In this document: positions 32,497-44,054 of the stretch, piece by piece | How the letters are laid out: each line of letters starts with the position of its first letter | How positions within the stretch are numbered: the stretch's first letter is position 1 | Assembly: GCA_951217055.1 (NCBI GenBank) | Contig: OX578280.1 | Span: 36,097,628 to 36,161,627 of the forward strand | Length of the DNA: 64,000 bases | Origin: Gerris lacustris | Lineage: Eukaryota; Arthropoda; Insecta; Hemiptera; Gerridae | Direction of reading: 5' to 3' | The notes under the pieces: model-generated | Seen by the model: only the letters and a program-made list of their open reading frames with translations | Told to the model about the DNA's origin: nothing | Databases searched by the model: none | Program-made: the position numbers and the translations under genes

Positions 32497-33297
32497 ATGT
32501 TTAGCTTGATAAGAGATTTAACAGCTCTCCTATACAAGCTGATAGCAAAGAATTTAAGCGAGGCAAAAATAATGATAAGTGAACTAGTGGCGGTCGTCAA
32601 GGAGGTAGGGCTACAGCTGAACAATACTAAAACGAAGATAATGGGTATTAATCTAGAAATAGAAGAACCTAAAATACGTGTCGACACAGAAGAGTTCGAA
32701 GTAGTTAAAGAATATGTTTATTTAGGCACTTTAATAAGCTGCCATAAAGACGACCAAGAAAGAGAAGCTAGTCGCAGAATAGCACAAGGATGGCAAGCTT
32801 ATAACAAATACAGGCACTTATTTAGATCGGACGTAAAGATGCAAGATAAGAAAAAGCTATGGAATATGTGCGTACTGCCGGTAATAACGTACGGAGCAGA
32901 GACGTGGACCCTAAAGAAAAGCACAATAAACAAGCTGAGAGTGACACAGAGAAGAATGGAAAGAAGCATGATGAAGGTATCGCTGAAAGATAGGAAGAGG
33001 AACGAGTGGGTGAGAGAACGAACAGGACTTGAAGACATAGGACAGACAGTAACAGAAAGAAAGTGGAGATGGGCAGGACACGTGGCGCGAAGTAGTGATC
33101 AAAGGTGGACAAAAACCATGATACACTGGTACCCAAGAGAAGTAAAGAGAAGAAGAGGTAGGCCGCAACTAGCATGGGATGAAGAAATGAAAAAATCTTG
33201 CGGAGGAGCAACCTGGCAAAGAGTAGCCCACGACAGGAATGAGTGGAAGAGGATGAAATCCGTATACACCCAAGTATGGCTTAATAATTGTGAGTGA
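32497..33297 (+). CDS. RTE-type non-LTR retrotransposon ORF, C-terminal part
   Basis: An intact 266-residue frame. Residues ~18-50 match the reverse transcriptase just after its catalytic YADD box, which is missing, then KTKIMG (45-50) and YLGTLIS (75-81). Residues 120-140 hold LPVITYGAETW, 184-197 TVTERKWRWAGHVA, and 220-230 RGRPQLAWDEE, the conserved C-terminal region of RTE-clade proteins. The ATG lies in sequence unrelated to the family, so this start is not original: homology begins near 32545. The absence of endonuclease and catalytic residues means no activity. The frame lacks stops, so the insertion is fairly young. Confidence 0.85.
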   Translation: MFSLIRDLTALLYKLIAKNLSEAKIMISELVAVVKEVGLQLNNTKTKIMGINLEIEEPKIRVDTEEFEVVKEYVYLGTLISCHKDDQEREASRRIAQGWQAYNKYRHLFRSDVKMQDKKKLWNMCVLPVITYGAETWTLKKSTINKLRVTQRRMERSMMKVSLKDRKRNEWVRERTGLEDIGQTVTERKWRWAGHVARSSDQRWTKTMIHWYPREVKRRRGRPQLAWDEEMKKSCGGATWQRVAHDRNEWKRMKSVYTQVWLNNCE

Positions 33298-33362
33298 GGC
33301 AAAGAAAAATGTAATGTAAAGTATTTAAACAATAAAATAAAATAAATAATAATAATAATATT
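32545..33362 (+). mobile_element. 5'-truncated RTE-clade retrotransposon
   Basis: The copy starts abruptly within the reverse transcriptase and ends about 65 bp after the stop in AATAATAATAATA, the short 3' end with simple-repeat tail that marks RTE elements. 5' truncation is the usual result of incomplete target-primed reverse transcription. A related tail is at 9673-9902. Confidence 0.8.
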
Positions 33363-33855
33363 AATAAATTAAAATAAAAGTAATAAAATGAAATATAATA
33401 ATATATCAAATACATAAAAAAAAATATAAAGATAATATGAAAGAAAGAAGTATGCGCAGGTAAAATTATATAAGATGTAGTAGGCGTGTTTGTTGAAAAA
33501 GTATTAAACATTTATACAGAAGTTTTTATTCTTTTTTGTTGATTAAAGTGATTGTATTTTAATTTATAATTTCATAGGAGAAAGGTTATATAATTTATTA
33601 GAATTAAGGCAATTCATTTTACCCTAATCTTAGGGTCCACAGCTTGGAAAAGCTGATTTACTGTCAAATTATGTGTATTATGTTAAAAGATATCTATAGT
33701 TATAAGGCAATTAACTGTAATAAATGGAATAAATAAATACAAGCTGAATACAAAGAGAAAATAAAGTATAAGTTATATTTCATTCAAATATATTTCATAA
33801 TAAAATAATTAGGAATAAAATATTATTTATTTTTTAAAATAAAGAATTAATGGCA
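33363..33855. other. Unassigned AT-rich DNA
   Basis: Nothing recognised between the RTE tail and the small palindromes. Confidence 0.5.
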
Positions 33856-33914
33856 CTTCTTTAGATTGTTACTCCCCTTATAAAAAAATGGAGGGGAGTA
33901 ACAATCTAAAGAAG
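33856..33914. mobile_element. 59 bp palindromic micro-element
   Basis: Perfect inverted arms CTTCTTTAGATTGTTACTCC(CC) around a 12 bp A-rich loop. The same end is used by the next element, so the two are related. Confidence 0.75.
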
Positions 33915-33928
33915 GTGTACGGAATGTT

Positions 33929-34081
33929 CTTCTTTAGACTGTTACTCCCCTTATCAAAACAGAAGTGGGATATTCCTTTGTCCAAAAGTACATTGGACTA
34001 AACATCATATTTTCTTAATAGTTTTTTAGTAAAAGTCATTTTTATTATAAAACAACAAAGGGGAGTAACAATCTTAAGAAG
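33929..34081. mobile_element. 153 bp MITE with the same ends
   Basis: Ends CTTCTTTAGACTGTTACTCC and GGGGAGTAACAATCTTAAGA are inverted with one or two differences. The interior is unrelated to the 59 bp form. It starts 15 bp after it, suggesting repeated insertion at one place or an internal deletion product. Confidence 0.7.
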
Positions 34082-35699
34082 TACCGAATTAATATACTGT
34101 TGACTTGAAATAATCAAGTGTTCAAAACTATTTATCACGAATAAACTAAACGCGTTTTTAACACAGATTATCAGCCAAAAGAGACCAAATAGTTTTGCTA
34201 AAGGTTCATTAAGTGGATTGTATTATTATTAATTAAGCGAGAGTAAACCCTGTTGAATAAAAAAATAATTGTTTAAACACTACACTTGTTTATAAATTTG
34301 AGTGGTGAGGGCACCCACGAACAGTTCGCAGAGGCCAACATGTGGCAACCCTAAACACTCAACAATACCTTTAGAATAAAGTGTTAAATTCTTGCACGAT
34401 ATTGGCTTATACGGTAAATTTATTAGGCTTATTATTTATTATATATCATAACAAATAAGCTTCTCTATTGTATTGAAAAAATCGGTCTAACAACTCTCTC
34501 ATATGCAAAGTGGTATAAAATTTAAAGACTAAAACATCTTATTTCTATTGAATATAAGTTTCTAACAATACTAAGATGTAAAGAATATTCTATTTAATGT
34601 AGCTGAGTGGTAAGTGTAGTCACAACTACGCCTCAAACCAAGGTTGAAGGACCAACATATTAGTGTAGTAAAAAATAGACCATAAGATACTCAGACATCT
34701 AATATACAGGGTGTTTGGTCGAAGATGTAACAAACGAAGAGGGCAGATTTTACCCATCATTTGCAGCAAAAAACACTATATACAATACACCATGGGTCAA
34801 TTCTCAATAGTTTCGCCATAATAATTGTTTTTCTTATTTTCCAAGGTTCGGCCATTTTACTCTAAATAATCGATCGCTGCTCATAAAATAATGATGATAG
34901 AGGGTACCGTTGAAAAGAGGAGAAAATTTCAGTTTAGGAAAAGTCTATTTTAAATGCCTTAAAGGAGCAAAACATATGCCTAAATTTAATTTTATTGTTA
35001 ATTTTATAAAAAAAAATTATTTTTGCTTGAGCCTGTAATTATGCCTAAACGGCATGTGCTACAGTTTGCCAAATTTCAGTGAAACATACCCCTCGGCTGC
35101 GCCTCGGGAGCTAATTAGAGTTATTAAAAATATTAAAAAAAAAAAATCAGTGGGTGTTTATTATTCAGGCAGTGCCAAGACAATCAGGCTAACTAACTAA
35201 TCAACAATTATTGGCAACTACAATATCACTGATCTAAAAAATAGATACAAAAAAATACAAACGTAAGAGAATCAAACATGTTCTTCTAGATAGCATAATA
35301 TAATATGTGTTATACCTATACAATATTATTTATTTTTAATATAAGATGTAGCTAATCATTGTCATCAATCCACTAATTATAGTTATACTTCAGTTAAATT
35401 ATGTTTTATTAACCTTCAACATAGTTACCATTAAGTTAAAGGGGTTTGGTTAAATTTTTTTCCCCATTTTGTTACTGTTGTTGTTATTGTTATCTTAAGT
35501 ATTATTGTATCTTCTATTAAAATCTTGCAGGCCGAGGAAAAAACAAATACTATGTTTGATACTGGCTCTGTCAAAATTGAAACGAAAAATGTTCATTGTA
35601 AATTATTTATTTATTTATGGTACTGGTACTCAAATCAAACTTATTGTAAAAATTAAACAGATACCTAATTCATAATATACTAATATACCTAGAAATCTT
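34082..35699. other. Mostly unassigned; possible element start and family J fragment
   Basis: At about 34707 ATACAGGGTGTTTGGTCGA resembles the ACAGGGTGTT starts of many insect repeats, but no matching end was found. At 35090-35125 CCCTCGGCTGCGCCTCGGGA and GCTAATTAGAG match family J. A family K-like word occurs at 34485-34510. No gene. Confidence 0.4.
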
Positions 35700-36180
35700 A
35701 AATGTAAAATCGGTCCGAGGCAACTCACAAAAACTTTCTCATATACAAATTCATAATTACTTAGCCCGGCATTTTCCATTCATTACTTTTCGTAGATACA
35801 TTTAATTATTATTGAACATTTTATTCAAATGTATTATAAAAAAACTTTTCCTCGGCGAGGAATCGAACCCGTTTCTTTCCTTCCGCGTTTAAAGCTATTT
35901 TCTCAGGAACTAGATTTTTCCCGGGAAAAAGGCTTATATCGTTATATTTGTATTTAAATGGACTACAGTTTAGAATTTAACCAAAATCGTCGAAGGAGTT
36001 TTCGAGAAATGTTACTTTTTTCACGTTTTTAAGTTTTGGGGGGTAGCGCCCCCAAATTTGGAACTAAAATTAATTTCTCGATTTGCCTCGGGGTACTTTT
36101 ACTGCACTATATCTGGTGTGTTTGATCCTAGAGAGGTAAAATATGTTTCAAAGTGATCACATTCAGGAGGTGACAAAAGT
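35700..36180 (+). repeat. Family K repeat, copy 1
   Basis: Shares with 40425-40965 the order AAATCGGTCC, AACTTTCTCATAT, ACTAGATTTTTCCCGGGAAA, TTGTATTTAAATGGA, GTTTTTG/AGTTTTGGGG and ATTAATTTCTCGATTT/TACCTCGGGG. No conserved frame. The GGTTCGATTCCTCG word on the minus strand at 35858-35871 resembles a Pol III B box, but no A box is found. Confidence 0.65.
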
Positions 36181-36865
36181 ATCCGGATCCTCGTCCAGTA
36201 GTATCGATGGGTTTTATTATTTTTAAAAAATAAAGATTATTTCTTTAAGAGACTTTTCATGTCATGCTTTAATTTTAATTTGTTTTTGAAAGATTCAGGG
36301 AGGCTAACTAGGGAGAACGATATAGTTAAGACCGTGATTGATGTAGGCTATCACATTCCGATTAGGCTGAAGAATTACCCGATCTCTCCAAGTTCAGGAT
36401 CAATTTAAATCACAGTTAAGAAAAGGGTCTTGTAAGACATCCGTCTTTTCGATCACGGATGCAATTAAAACCGTCTAGCTTTACTCTGATTAAATCCGTT
36501 CCTTTTATCACTAATCAGAAACAACCACGCGAGAACAGAGTGGGAAAAAGGTCTATATCACATAAGCCTGTCACCGCAGCGAATGAAAGAGGCCACCAAG
36601 CCAGCAGTCTTTGAAAGTGTGAAATTGGATTCACACAAGTGAATTATCGCTTCAAACGAAGGATTTTGATAAAACGGAAGCGGATTCAACACCACCCTTG
36701 TCTTGCTAAATAATATAAAGCCCTCGAGATAGGTTAAACATAACTGCGGGCAACCCATCAACAATATTTCACATCTTCAATACATCCTTTAGATTCGTTA
36801 AAGTCCAATAAATCTAATGTTTTAATATTTATCGAAAAAAAGAGGAAGTAGCCAACTTATGCGTA
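36181..36865. other. Unassigned DNA, less AT-rich
   Basis: No gene or repeat recognised. Composition is nearer 40 percent GC by eye than most of the window. Confidence 0.45.
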
Positions 36866-37230
36866 ATAGTATATTATGTTACAAGGCTGTGAAGTGAGTT
36901 TTTTCTTTACCGCGGCAATTACATTTACTGTCGAGCGAAGCGAGACAGTAAATATTGCCAAGGTAAAGAAAAAACACTTCAAAGTCGCGTAGCATATGCT
37001 ATTTTTTCCGAGGTAGCAGACAATGAAAAAACATTAAATATTAATCACTAATCAATATATAATAATAACAAATATTAGTACATACTTAAGACTTAAAAAA
37101 AGAAACCTTAAAATGAGGTTACACTATAAGAAAAGATAAATAAAACGCATTGACATCTAGCGGATTCTTATCGTACTAGAAGCATTTCTACAAAGACTGC
37201 AGCACTACTAACGGAAGTTTTGACAACTAC
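36866..37230 (+). repeat. Family I repeat, copy 2
   Basis: Colinear with 6110-6435, with a larger foldback: 36892-36985 pairs GTTTTTTCTTTACCG.GGCAAT and TTTACTGTC with their complements around an AGCGAAGCG loop. A second hairpin follows at 37229-37279 (GTAAAGAAAAAATCTTTTA and its complement). Confidence 0.7.
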
Positions 37231-37482
37231 CCGCCGTAAAGAAAAAATCTTTTAGTGCCTAGTACGTAAAAGATTTTTTCTTTACAGCTAGGAGTAATGA
37301 AAAGATTTTTTAAGTCCACGTAATGAAAAAATGGATTTTAGCTACTTTTTTTAGGCTCTAAAGTTACTATTTCACAGCCTACCACGGAAAAATGATATTT
37401 TATTACTCCCATTTGGACCCTAAATATTATCCATAATTCTTAAAATTTAAAAGAAAATAACACTGAATATGTAGCGCATATA

Positions 37483-37655
37483 AAAAATAAAAATAAATCT
37501 TTAACTGAATAAGTTAGAGATGTAAAACATAAAAATAAATCTTTAACTGAATAAGTTAGAGATGTAAAAAATAAAAATAAATCTTTAACTGAATAAGTTA
37601 GAGATGTAAAAAATAAAAATAAATCTTTAACTGAATAAGTTAGAGATGTAAAAAG
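37483..37655. repeat. 42 bp tandem repeat, about four copies
   Basis: The word TCTTTAACTGAATAAGTTAG starts at 37498, 37540, 37582 and 37624, an exact 42 bp period. Units are nearly identical, which points to recent expansion or ongoing homogenisation. There are no variable spacers, so it is not a CRISPR array. Confidence 0.95.
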
Positions 37656-39154
37656 AGTACCTCGTTACATTTAGGTAACATTTTTACAATCGCTTGTTTC
37701 ATTAGAGATGAATACATTTTTATAAATACTTAAAATATGGAGGGAGGTACAGCTGCAGGGAGACCATATGTGGTTTAAGATAATATGAAGGACGTCCATG
37801 ATTGAGCTGGTTGGCCAGAAGGGATTTCCCTCTGTTTATTAAGGTAAATTCAGCTTAAGCAAAGGTCGATTGAATTAATTAAAGCCGCATAATAAAGGGT
37901 TGACTAGGACTAGGAGACTTATTTCCATAGGACTAAAGTATTATAAGAGATTTAGAACTAAAGTAACAAATTTAGGTTAATTAACAAGATTTAATTGCCT
38001 GGATAATTCAATCAATTTTACTATAAAGATTAGTTGGATACCCGTGTTTCGAACGGAGTGTTTTACAGGGGAGATTAGTTTAATTTTAAGTTATCTACTG
38101 CTGGTATAAAAACGGATGGTCCGTTGTTGGTCTGTTCTGACTCCAAAGGGGTTTTCCTTTACCTTTCGCAGGCACTGATGATGGCCGAGAGGCCGCCAGT
38201 CTTGGAGATTAAGAACTCATTTTGTGGAAAGGCTTTCGTTTTTAGGGTCCGTAGGCAAAACCAAGGACCCTTATATTTTCCTGCGTGTGTCTGTCCATCC
38301 GTCCTCTCGCGTGCTCTCACGGCTACACCTTTCGTCCGATCACTTTGAAATTTGGCATGTATGTGTCTTGTACCTGCCCTCATATTTTAAAAATATAGCG
38401 GCTTAAAAAAAATATTTTTCAAAAAAATTAGAGTAAAAAAACTTAAGGGTTAACATTTTTTTTTTTTTTTTTTTTTCGACACCGTGAGGGGTATCATATG
38501 AAAGGGTACGTTGAGCTGATTACAAAAATATATAATTCTTTGGATATAACTTAGATAGGGCGAGCGTAGGCAAGTTTAAAGTGGGTGAGAAACGTGTCCC
38601 CCCCCCCCCTTTCATCTCGCTTATGTGAAGTGCAAAAAATCTGAAAAAATTCCTGAACATTTTTTGACCAAAAGTAAAGATACCAGTTTTTGGAAATTTC
38701 GAAAAAAATATTATTTAATTTTTTATTGACAAAATAAGTTTATTTTTATAATTATGGTCTTTTCGATGTATTTATATGGTTGTAGTCCGGTTCAGTGGCA
38801 AAAAATACTTTATCAGAGTGTGTTTTGAAAATATCAGACCCTTAGAATGGTTCAAAGTAAGCTTTTTAGCATTTTAAAAAAAAACTGTTTATACACTTTA
38901 GAGTTAAACACTATATAGTGTGGCCTACAGACCCTCGCTGTGTGCTGAGTAACACACACTTGACCTGTTTATTTATTTTTCATTGCTGATTCATAAAAAG
39001 CTTTTCCCTACACCACCCTGAATACCAAAATTTTAATTTCAAAGCAAATAAAATAGAGCCTAACACTCAGGAATAGTGTAGCCTTCTATAAATGAAAGAA
39101 TTTTCAAAATCTGATGAGTTGTTCCAGTGATTACCACATATAAATATAGGCAGT
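37656..39154. other. Mostly unassigned; single-copy repeat-like stretch at 38240-38620
   Basis: 38240-38620 has the look of an insect repeat end (GTGTCTGTCCATCCGTCCTC, TTTGAAATTTGGCATGTATG, GGGGTATCATATGAAAGGGT) with overlapping frames on both strands, but I see no second copy here. C12 runs at about 38599-38611. No gene. Confidence 0.45.
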
Positions 39155-39165
39155 TATATATATAT

Positions 39166-39246
<81 letters not shown>
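39155..39246. repeat. (TA)n/(CA)n microsatellite
   Basis: About eight CA units between TA runs, the right one about 65 bp. Confidence 0.95.
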
Positions 39247-39251
<5 letters not shown>

Positions 39252-39329
39252 AATAGAGTAAATTTATATCAAATTAATTATGCGAAGATTGGATTATATT
39301 GCGTTTGTTATTGGATTATTGTTGATCCG

Positions 39330-39600
39330 ACAAATAGAACAGAACTTTCTCATATACAAATTTAAAATCATAGTATTAATTTTATTATTTTAACTACAAA
39401 ACAGAATTGTTTAATCATAATCGTTGGAACCATTTTTGATAAAGATTTATTTTATGTTTTATCTTAGTTTTAGGCGGGTAAAATTCATTTCTCGATTTTA
39501 CCTCGGGGATATAATATCTGACACTACACACCAAATTTCAAAATAAGCTCAGTATCAGTAGTTTAGGCTCTACGCATCTTCTCAGATGACAAACTGTAGA
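39330..39600 (+). repeat. Family K repeat, copy 2 (partial)
   Basis: AACTTTCTCATATACAAAT, ATCGTTGGAACC, TTTCTCGATTTTACCTCGGG, CCAAATTTC and AGTAGTTTAGGCTC(T/C)ACGC match the copy at 40425-40965. The first part is missing. Confidence 0.6.
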
Positions 39601-40424
39601 CATTTTTAAAATGTAAGCAGTCTGTTTGAAATGGATTTTTCTTATTTGGATTTGGGGGATCTTAATCTATTATAAATACATTAAATCCTAAAAAACAAAA
39701 TTTTCACGCCATCACAGTATAGTTTATTTAGAGAGAAGGGTCTCTTTAAATATACTACGCAATGTGAGAAAGTAAAAAACCAGCAGATTAATATATAGAT
39801 GCGTCATTTGAAGTATCTACATCTACAAGCGGTTGAAGATTACATTTTTATTCGCAGTTTTTGTTTCCAGCTTTTAAGACCAAACCTTTTCATACTAACT
39901 AAAATGATAGAATATAATAGTATAAACCAGAATAGAATAGAACCATGTATTTCTACAAAATCACCATATCATCATATTTGTAGGTACTACATATCCTATC
40001 TTAAAATATATCAAATTAAATTATAAAAAATAAAATTTATTTTCCTTTTTGGATTAAAAAATCATAGAGGATTATAAAGGAGCATTAGTTAAAGAAGGTA
40101 AATTCTGAGACGGAAATAAAAACTTCAACATATAATACCTTTAAAAAAGGCAACGAAGCAAAATAAAAGGGCCTTGCATCCATTAGCCATGCGAATAACT
40201 CGGGCGAAAAAGGAAATATATTAAAGAGCAGGATAGGACGCATCATAGAGAAAACTCCCGCCGGCGATGCCTGTCCTTTGATTATTCAAGTGGCTCCTTT
40301 TCTTAGAAGGATGCTCAAGATACTCCTATCTTAATAATTAAAAAATATTGTTTAACTGCTCTCATTTTAAAGTAGTAGAGTCAATACTCGACATTTCTAA
40401 GACTTCTAAATTTGTGTGTCGAAA
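39601..40424. other. Unassigned AT-rich DNA
   Basis: No gene or family member recognised; the 75-codon frame at 39799 has no known domain. Confidence 0.45.
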
Positions 40425-40521
40425 ATATGAAAAAAATCGGTCCTAGACAGCATACACAAACTTTCTCATATTGTTTTAACAGAATTTAAATTCCATATTA
40501 TCTCATTTAATTGATTTTTTT

Positions 40522-40558
<37 letters not shown>

Positions 40559-40965
40559 AAAAAGCTTCCAAGGGTGGTTGCTTACTCTTTGTTTTCGATT
40601 TTTAACAAAATAAGATTAATTTTCATTAATATCTCGGAAACTAGATTTTTCCCGGGAAAACGGCTAATATCGTTAGATTTGTATTTAAATGGATTCGTTA
40701 GATTTTAGAATGGTTTTAATCAAAATCGTTGGAACCGTTTTCAAGATTTTGTTTTGAGTTTTTGGGGAGTGGCACCTCCGAATATGGAGCTAAAATTAAT
40801 TTCTCAATTTTACCTCGGGGTATGATAACGTATACCAAATTTCGACATAATCAGCCCAGTAGTTTAGGCTCCACGCGACTGCACAGACGATCTCAAAGCG
40901 TGAAAGTCCATCAAAATCGAATATTCGCGCTATCACATTACTTTCTCTTTATATGGGAAAGTAAT
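40425..40965 (+). repeat. Family K repeat, copy 3
   Basis: The longest copy. An A31 tract (40526-40556) interrupts it. It ends through CCAAATTTCGACATAATCAG, AGTAGTTTAGGCTCCACGC and ATCACATTACTTTCTC, an arrangement typical of insect noncoding repeats. Confidence 0.65.
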
Positions 40966-42256
40966 AATATAAGCTTCATCTAAAGAAACGGAGCCACGGA
41001 GCCGACACTGGTCACTTTGTGTCCGGCCCTCTATGTGAATAGATCGAATATAGTTTAGTTTAGTTTTTACGTGTCTTCTTTAATTAATAAACAATCTCCA
41101 ATCATTCGGCCCGTTACAAATGTATATGAGTGATGAAGAATCAAAATATGTGAAACCCTAACCATTATTTTACCCTTTGAATGTAAAATTGAACCAATAC
41201 GTAGAAAGAGAGGATTTCAGCGTGTTTTATTGAGAGCTTTTGACCAGAGTCCTTATTATGATTCTTAGGTCCTAAATCATAGAAGCTTATTATACGAATG
41301 AAAAGGAGTCTTTTTATATCTTTCTAAATCTTCTGTATTCAACCCCCTCATCTCTCCCACAACACATCAAAGTTATAAGAGATTAAAGCTACTACAACTA
41401 TAAAAGGAGAAAATTGAAAAAATAGACAAGTCTGAACAAGTTGAACCGAGGTTATTATATTATATTTAAAATAAATAATTTAATATCTATTCAAACTTCA
41501 GGTGCTTCAGGCGTAACAAATTTGTTGAGTTGACGTCAGACATTTTGTTCCGATGTTTAGTTTGAAAGTAACTTACAATTTGTAAGATACAAAAGAGGCT
41601 TATCAAATACTAAACTTTTATGTAATAGTGAATCTAGAAAAAGTTGAAAGTACAAGATTGCAAAACAAGAAGATTGAAGTTACAAAATGTTTTCCAGAAA
41701 TAACGCTTTCAACACCTTAAATTACCGATGAAAGAGAATTACTAAAAGGCACCCAGATTAATAAGAGACATTCTTAAGTCATATAATAAACTAAGCTTTG
41801 CGATGAAGATAAGTAGGGAAAATGCGAATCCCTAACACCTCAAAAATATGTTTAAGCAATTTTAAAGCACTATTAACCTAACAATAGACAGCAATGAGTA
41901 TATCTAACAGGTAAAAGATAAATTATACATTTAGATAATCCTAATAACACTAATTATTAAATCTAATCCATCAAAGAACAAATTCGTATATTCTAACGAG
42001 ATTTTGCGGACGTTACGCAGAATGAATAACATTTAAAAAGAAATATTAATCATTTTTATTTGCATTTTATTAAAATATAAAAAGGAAAAATTAAATTGAA
42101 TTTAAAAAGATGTAAATTGTGCAATAAATAGCTGATTGTTGTCAACAAACCAAGGTAACTAATGCTCAACATCATCATCAAAATAACCACTGGATTAAAT
42201 ATAAATTAGTTACAGTGGTCTGGTCCTATCTAAGAATATAACAGCAATAAATAGCT
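40966..42256. other. Unassigned AT-rich DNA
   Basis: No gene or repeat recognised in about 1.3 kb. Confidence 0.45.
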
Positions 42257-42838
42257 TTTATCTACGATTGATACGAAATATAAACATTATATCTTTGTTT
42301 AGATGCGTAGAAAGTGATTCTTTACGTACTTGTATTCATTGCGCATGCGCGTCTCATAGTTCTGAATAATTCCTCTTCTTTACCACACTAGTGCGGTAAA
42401 GAAGAGGAATTCTTCAGCTTTACGCACGATTAGCAAGTTTGTTTACATTTAACAAAACTAATTTGCTGTTCTTTTATTAAAGTAACTGTTTATATCGAGT
42501 TTTTAGTGAAAAACAATGAGTGAATCAAGTGACTTTGACGAAAATGTGGAGAATAATACTCCTCCAGAAATAATTAATTCGGCAAGAAATTCAACTAATG
42601 AATTAATGCCATCTTTATCAAGAGAGAGATACGAACTTACATACAGCAAGTTTATTTTTTTCTGTATTTATTATTTAAATCTAACAATCGTAGATAAAGT
42701 ACGGTACGCAACTCGTGCGAAAACGGCATTTTGCATTGCTCGTGTGGTTTTACCACCCTCGCTGTCGCTCGGGTGCAAACTCCACACTCGCATGTAAAAT
42801 GCTACTTTCCGCACTCGACGCGTAATGTACTATTGTTG
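42257..42838 (+). mobile_element. Family F element, copy 3
   Basis: The best preserved copy. TTATCTACGATTG at 42259-42271 is the inverse of CAATCGTAGATAA at 42684-42696. The internal foldback is at about 42364-42416 (GAATAATTCCTCTTCTTTAC with its complement), and the closing palindrome spans 42698-42838 with arms GTACGGTACGCAACTCGTGC and GCACTCGACGCGTAATGTAC. Confidence 0.7.
42516..42797 (+). pseudogene. N-terminal fragment, tyrosine-recombinase-like, copy 3
   Basis: Ninety-three codons. Residues 1-46 (MSESSDFDENVENNTPPEII, then NSARNSTNELMPSLSRERYE, LTYSKF) are the conserved part; from residue 47 the frame runs by chance through FIFFCIYYLN and the closing palindrome. The conserved part looks like the N-terminal, core-binding-like region of a tyrosine-recombinase-like protein; no catalytic R-H-R-Y set is present. 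It may be a captured 5' exon. Identification is tentative. Confidence 0.4.
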
Positions 42839-43497
42839 GTCGAAAGCTGTTAACTATAAAATATTGTTTTGGAAAGCCTTATCGAACTGTTTTGACTGTG
42901 AATATTTTAGTTCAATCAATATTCGTTTAAAATACACAATATAGACTAAGAGGCAAGGAAGCCTTGTTAAGGGCAAAGGGAAAAAGCAATTATAATTTGC
43001 TATATTGCAATAATAAGCAATCAAGTTACATGTTAATTTGTATAAGCATAATATATTAACATGAATACAATAGTAACATTTATAGAAAGCTAAGGAGGTT
43101 ACAGTAAAACATTCTAATAAAGTATTTAATAGATCTAATAGTTCATACGGTCAAATCATTAAGGTGGAAAAGCGGATCCGAAACCTACAAGAAAATGTTA
43201 ATTGTCATTTACCACCAATGCTTTATTCATGATGGACGCTTCGGCAAAGGAACGACATCTCATGAATACCCAGCATTGTGATTAGCTTAACAAAGTTAAC
43301 CAATACGTACATAACATGCATGAGACGTAGGTGAGATAAAGATAAGCTTTTGATCGAGTATAGAATAACACATCTAATTAATTTTACTACTACAAAAAGG
43401 AAATTTGTATTCGTATGAATGATGTTATTAATTACTTTTAAATTTAAGGCCAAAATGAAAAAAATAAAATAAATGAATAAACAAAAATAGACTGCCA
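42839..43497. other. Unassigned AT-rich DNA
   Basis: No gene or repeat recognised. Confidence 0.5.
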
Positions 43498-44054
43498 ATT
43501 AGTGTGGCACATAGCTTCCTCGCATCCTATCACGTACTTTATTGTTATATTAACATTAAAATTGTTGATATATTGTTTATTGTGTAAAAACTATTAATAG
43601 ATTTAGCGATCTTTAACACTTCATAATTGTGTCGCTGTTGGTTTTACTAAAAAATTGTATTTAAAAAAAATGTTTGTCTCATTGAATAGATGAAATTAGA
43701 TTTTTCTCCCTACCTAAAATTCCAATTTTAAATTTGAAGTTCACGTTTACGCGAGAGTTGCTCGTGAACGCTTGGACGGATAACGTTTTCCAACGAACCC
43801 GTCCTGGGCATTGGTAAAATAAACATGTGTACCAAATTTCATCAAAATCGGTCGACATTTACTCAAGTTATCGTCACACGTTTCATAATTCGCGGACACA
43901 CAGACCGACACAGACAGACAGACACGAGACCAAAAATGTTCTCTGATGTCTGAAACGGATTTCTGTCTTGGAATTTTTAAAATCGGAGGCATAAAAGTTT
44001 TTTGTTCTCAAAAGTGAACACAATGCTTCCGTTACCTTCGGTAAGCTCGGAAGC
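43498..44054 (+). mobile_element. Family A element with a family N interior
   Basis: The left ~60 bp (TAGACTGCCAATTAGTGTGG through CACGTACTTTATTG) and right ~150 bp (ACAGACAGACACGAGACC to CGGAAGC) are family A, but 43590-43890 is family N (TTGGTTTTACTAAAA, CCAATTTTAAATTTGAAG, TACTCAAGTTATCGTCAC). It is therefore a chimera with standard ends and substituted cargo, 557 bp. A-rich flanks are as in other copies. Confidence 0.75.

Noticed and set aside
32822..33211. Minus-strand frames of 129, 85 and 79 codons opposite the RTE gene
   Set aside because: They are shadows of the purine-rich RTE coding strand and have no domain.
35850..35880. tRNA or tRNA-derived SINE on the minus strand (GGGTTCGATTCC)
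   Set aside because: Only the T-loop/B-box word is present; no A box, anticodon arm or acceptor pairing can be built, and the word lies inside family K.
37483..37655. Possible CRISPR array
   Set aside because: The 42 bp units are adjacent and identical, with no spacers, and the genome is eukaryotic.
43223..43498. 91-codon minus frame with hydrophobic start
   Set aside because: Hydrophobicity reflects the A/T-rich composition; no signal of coding constraint.
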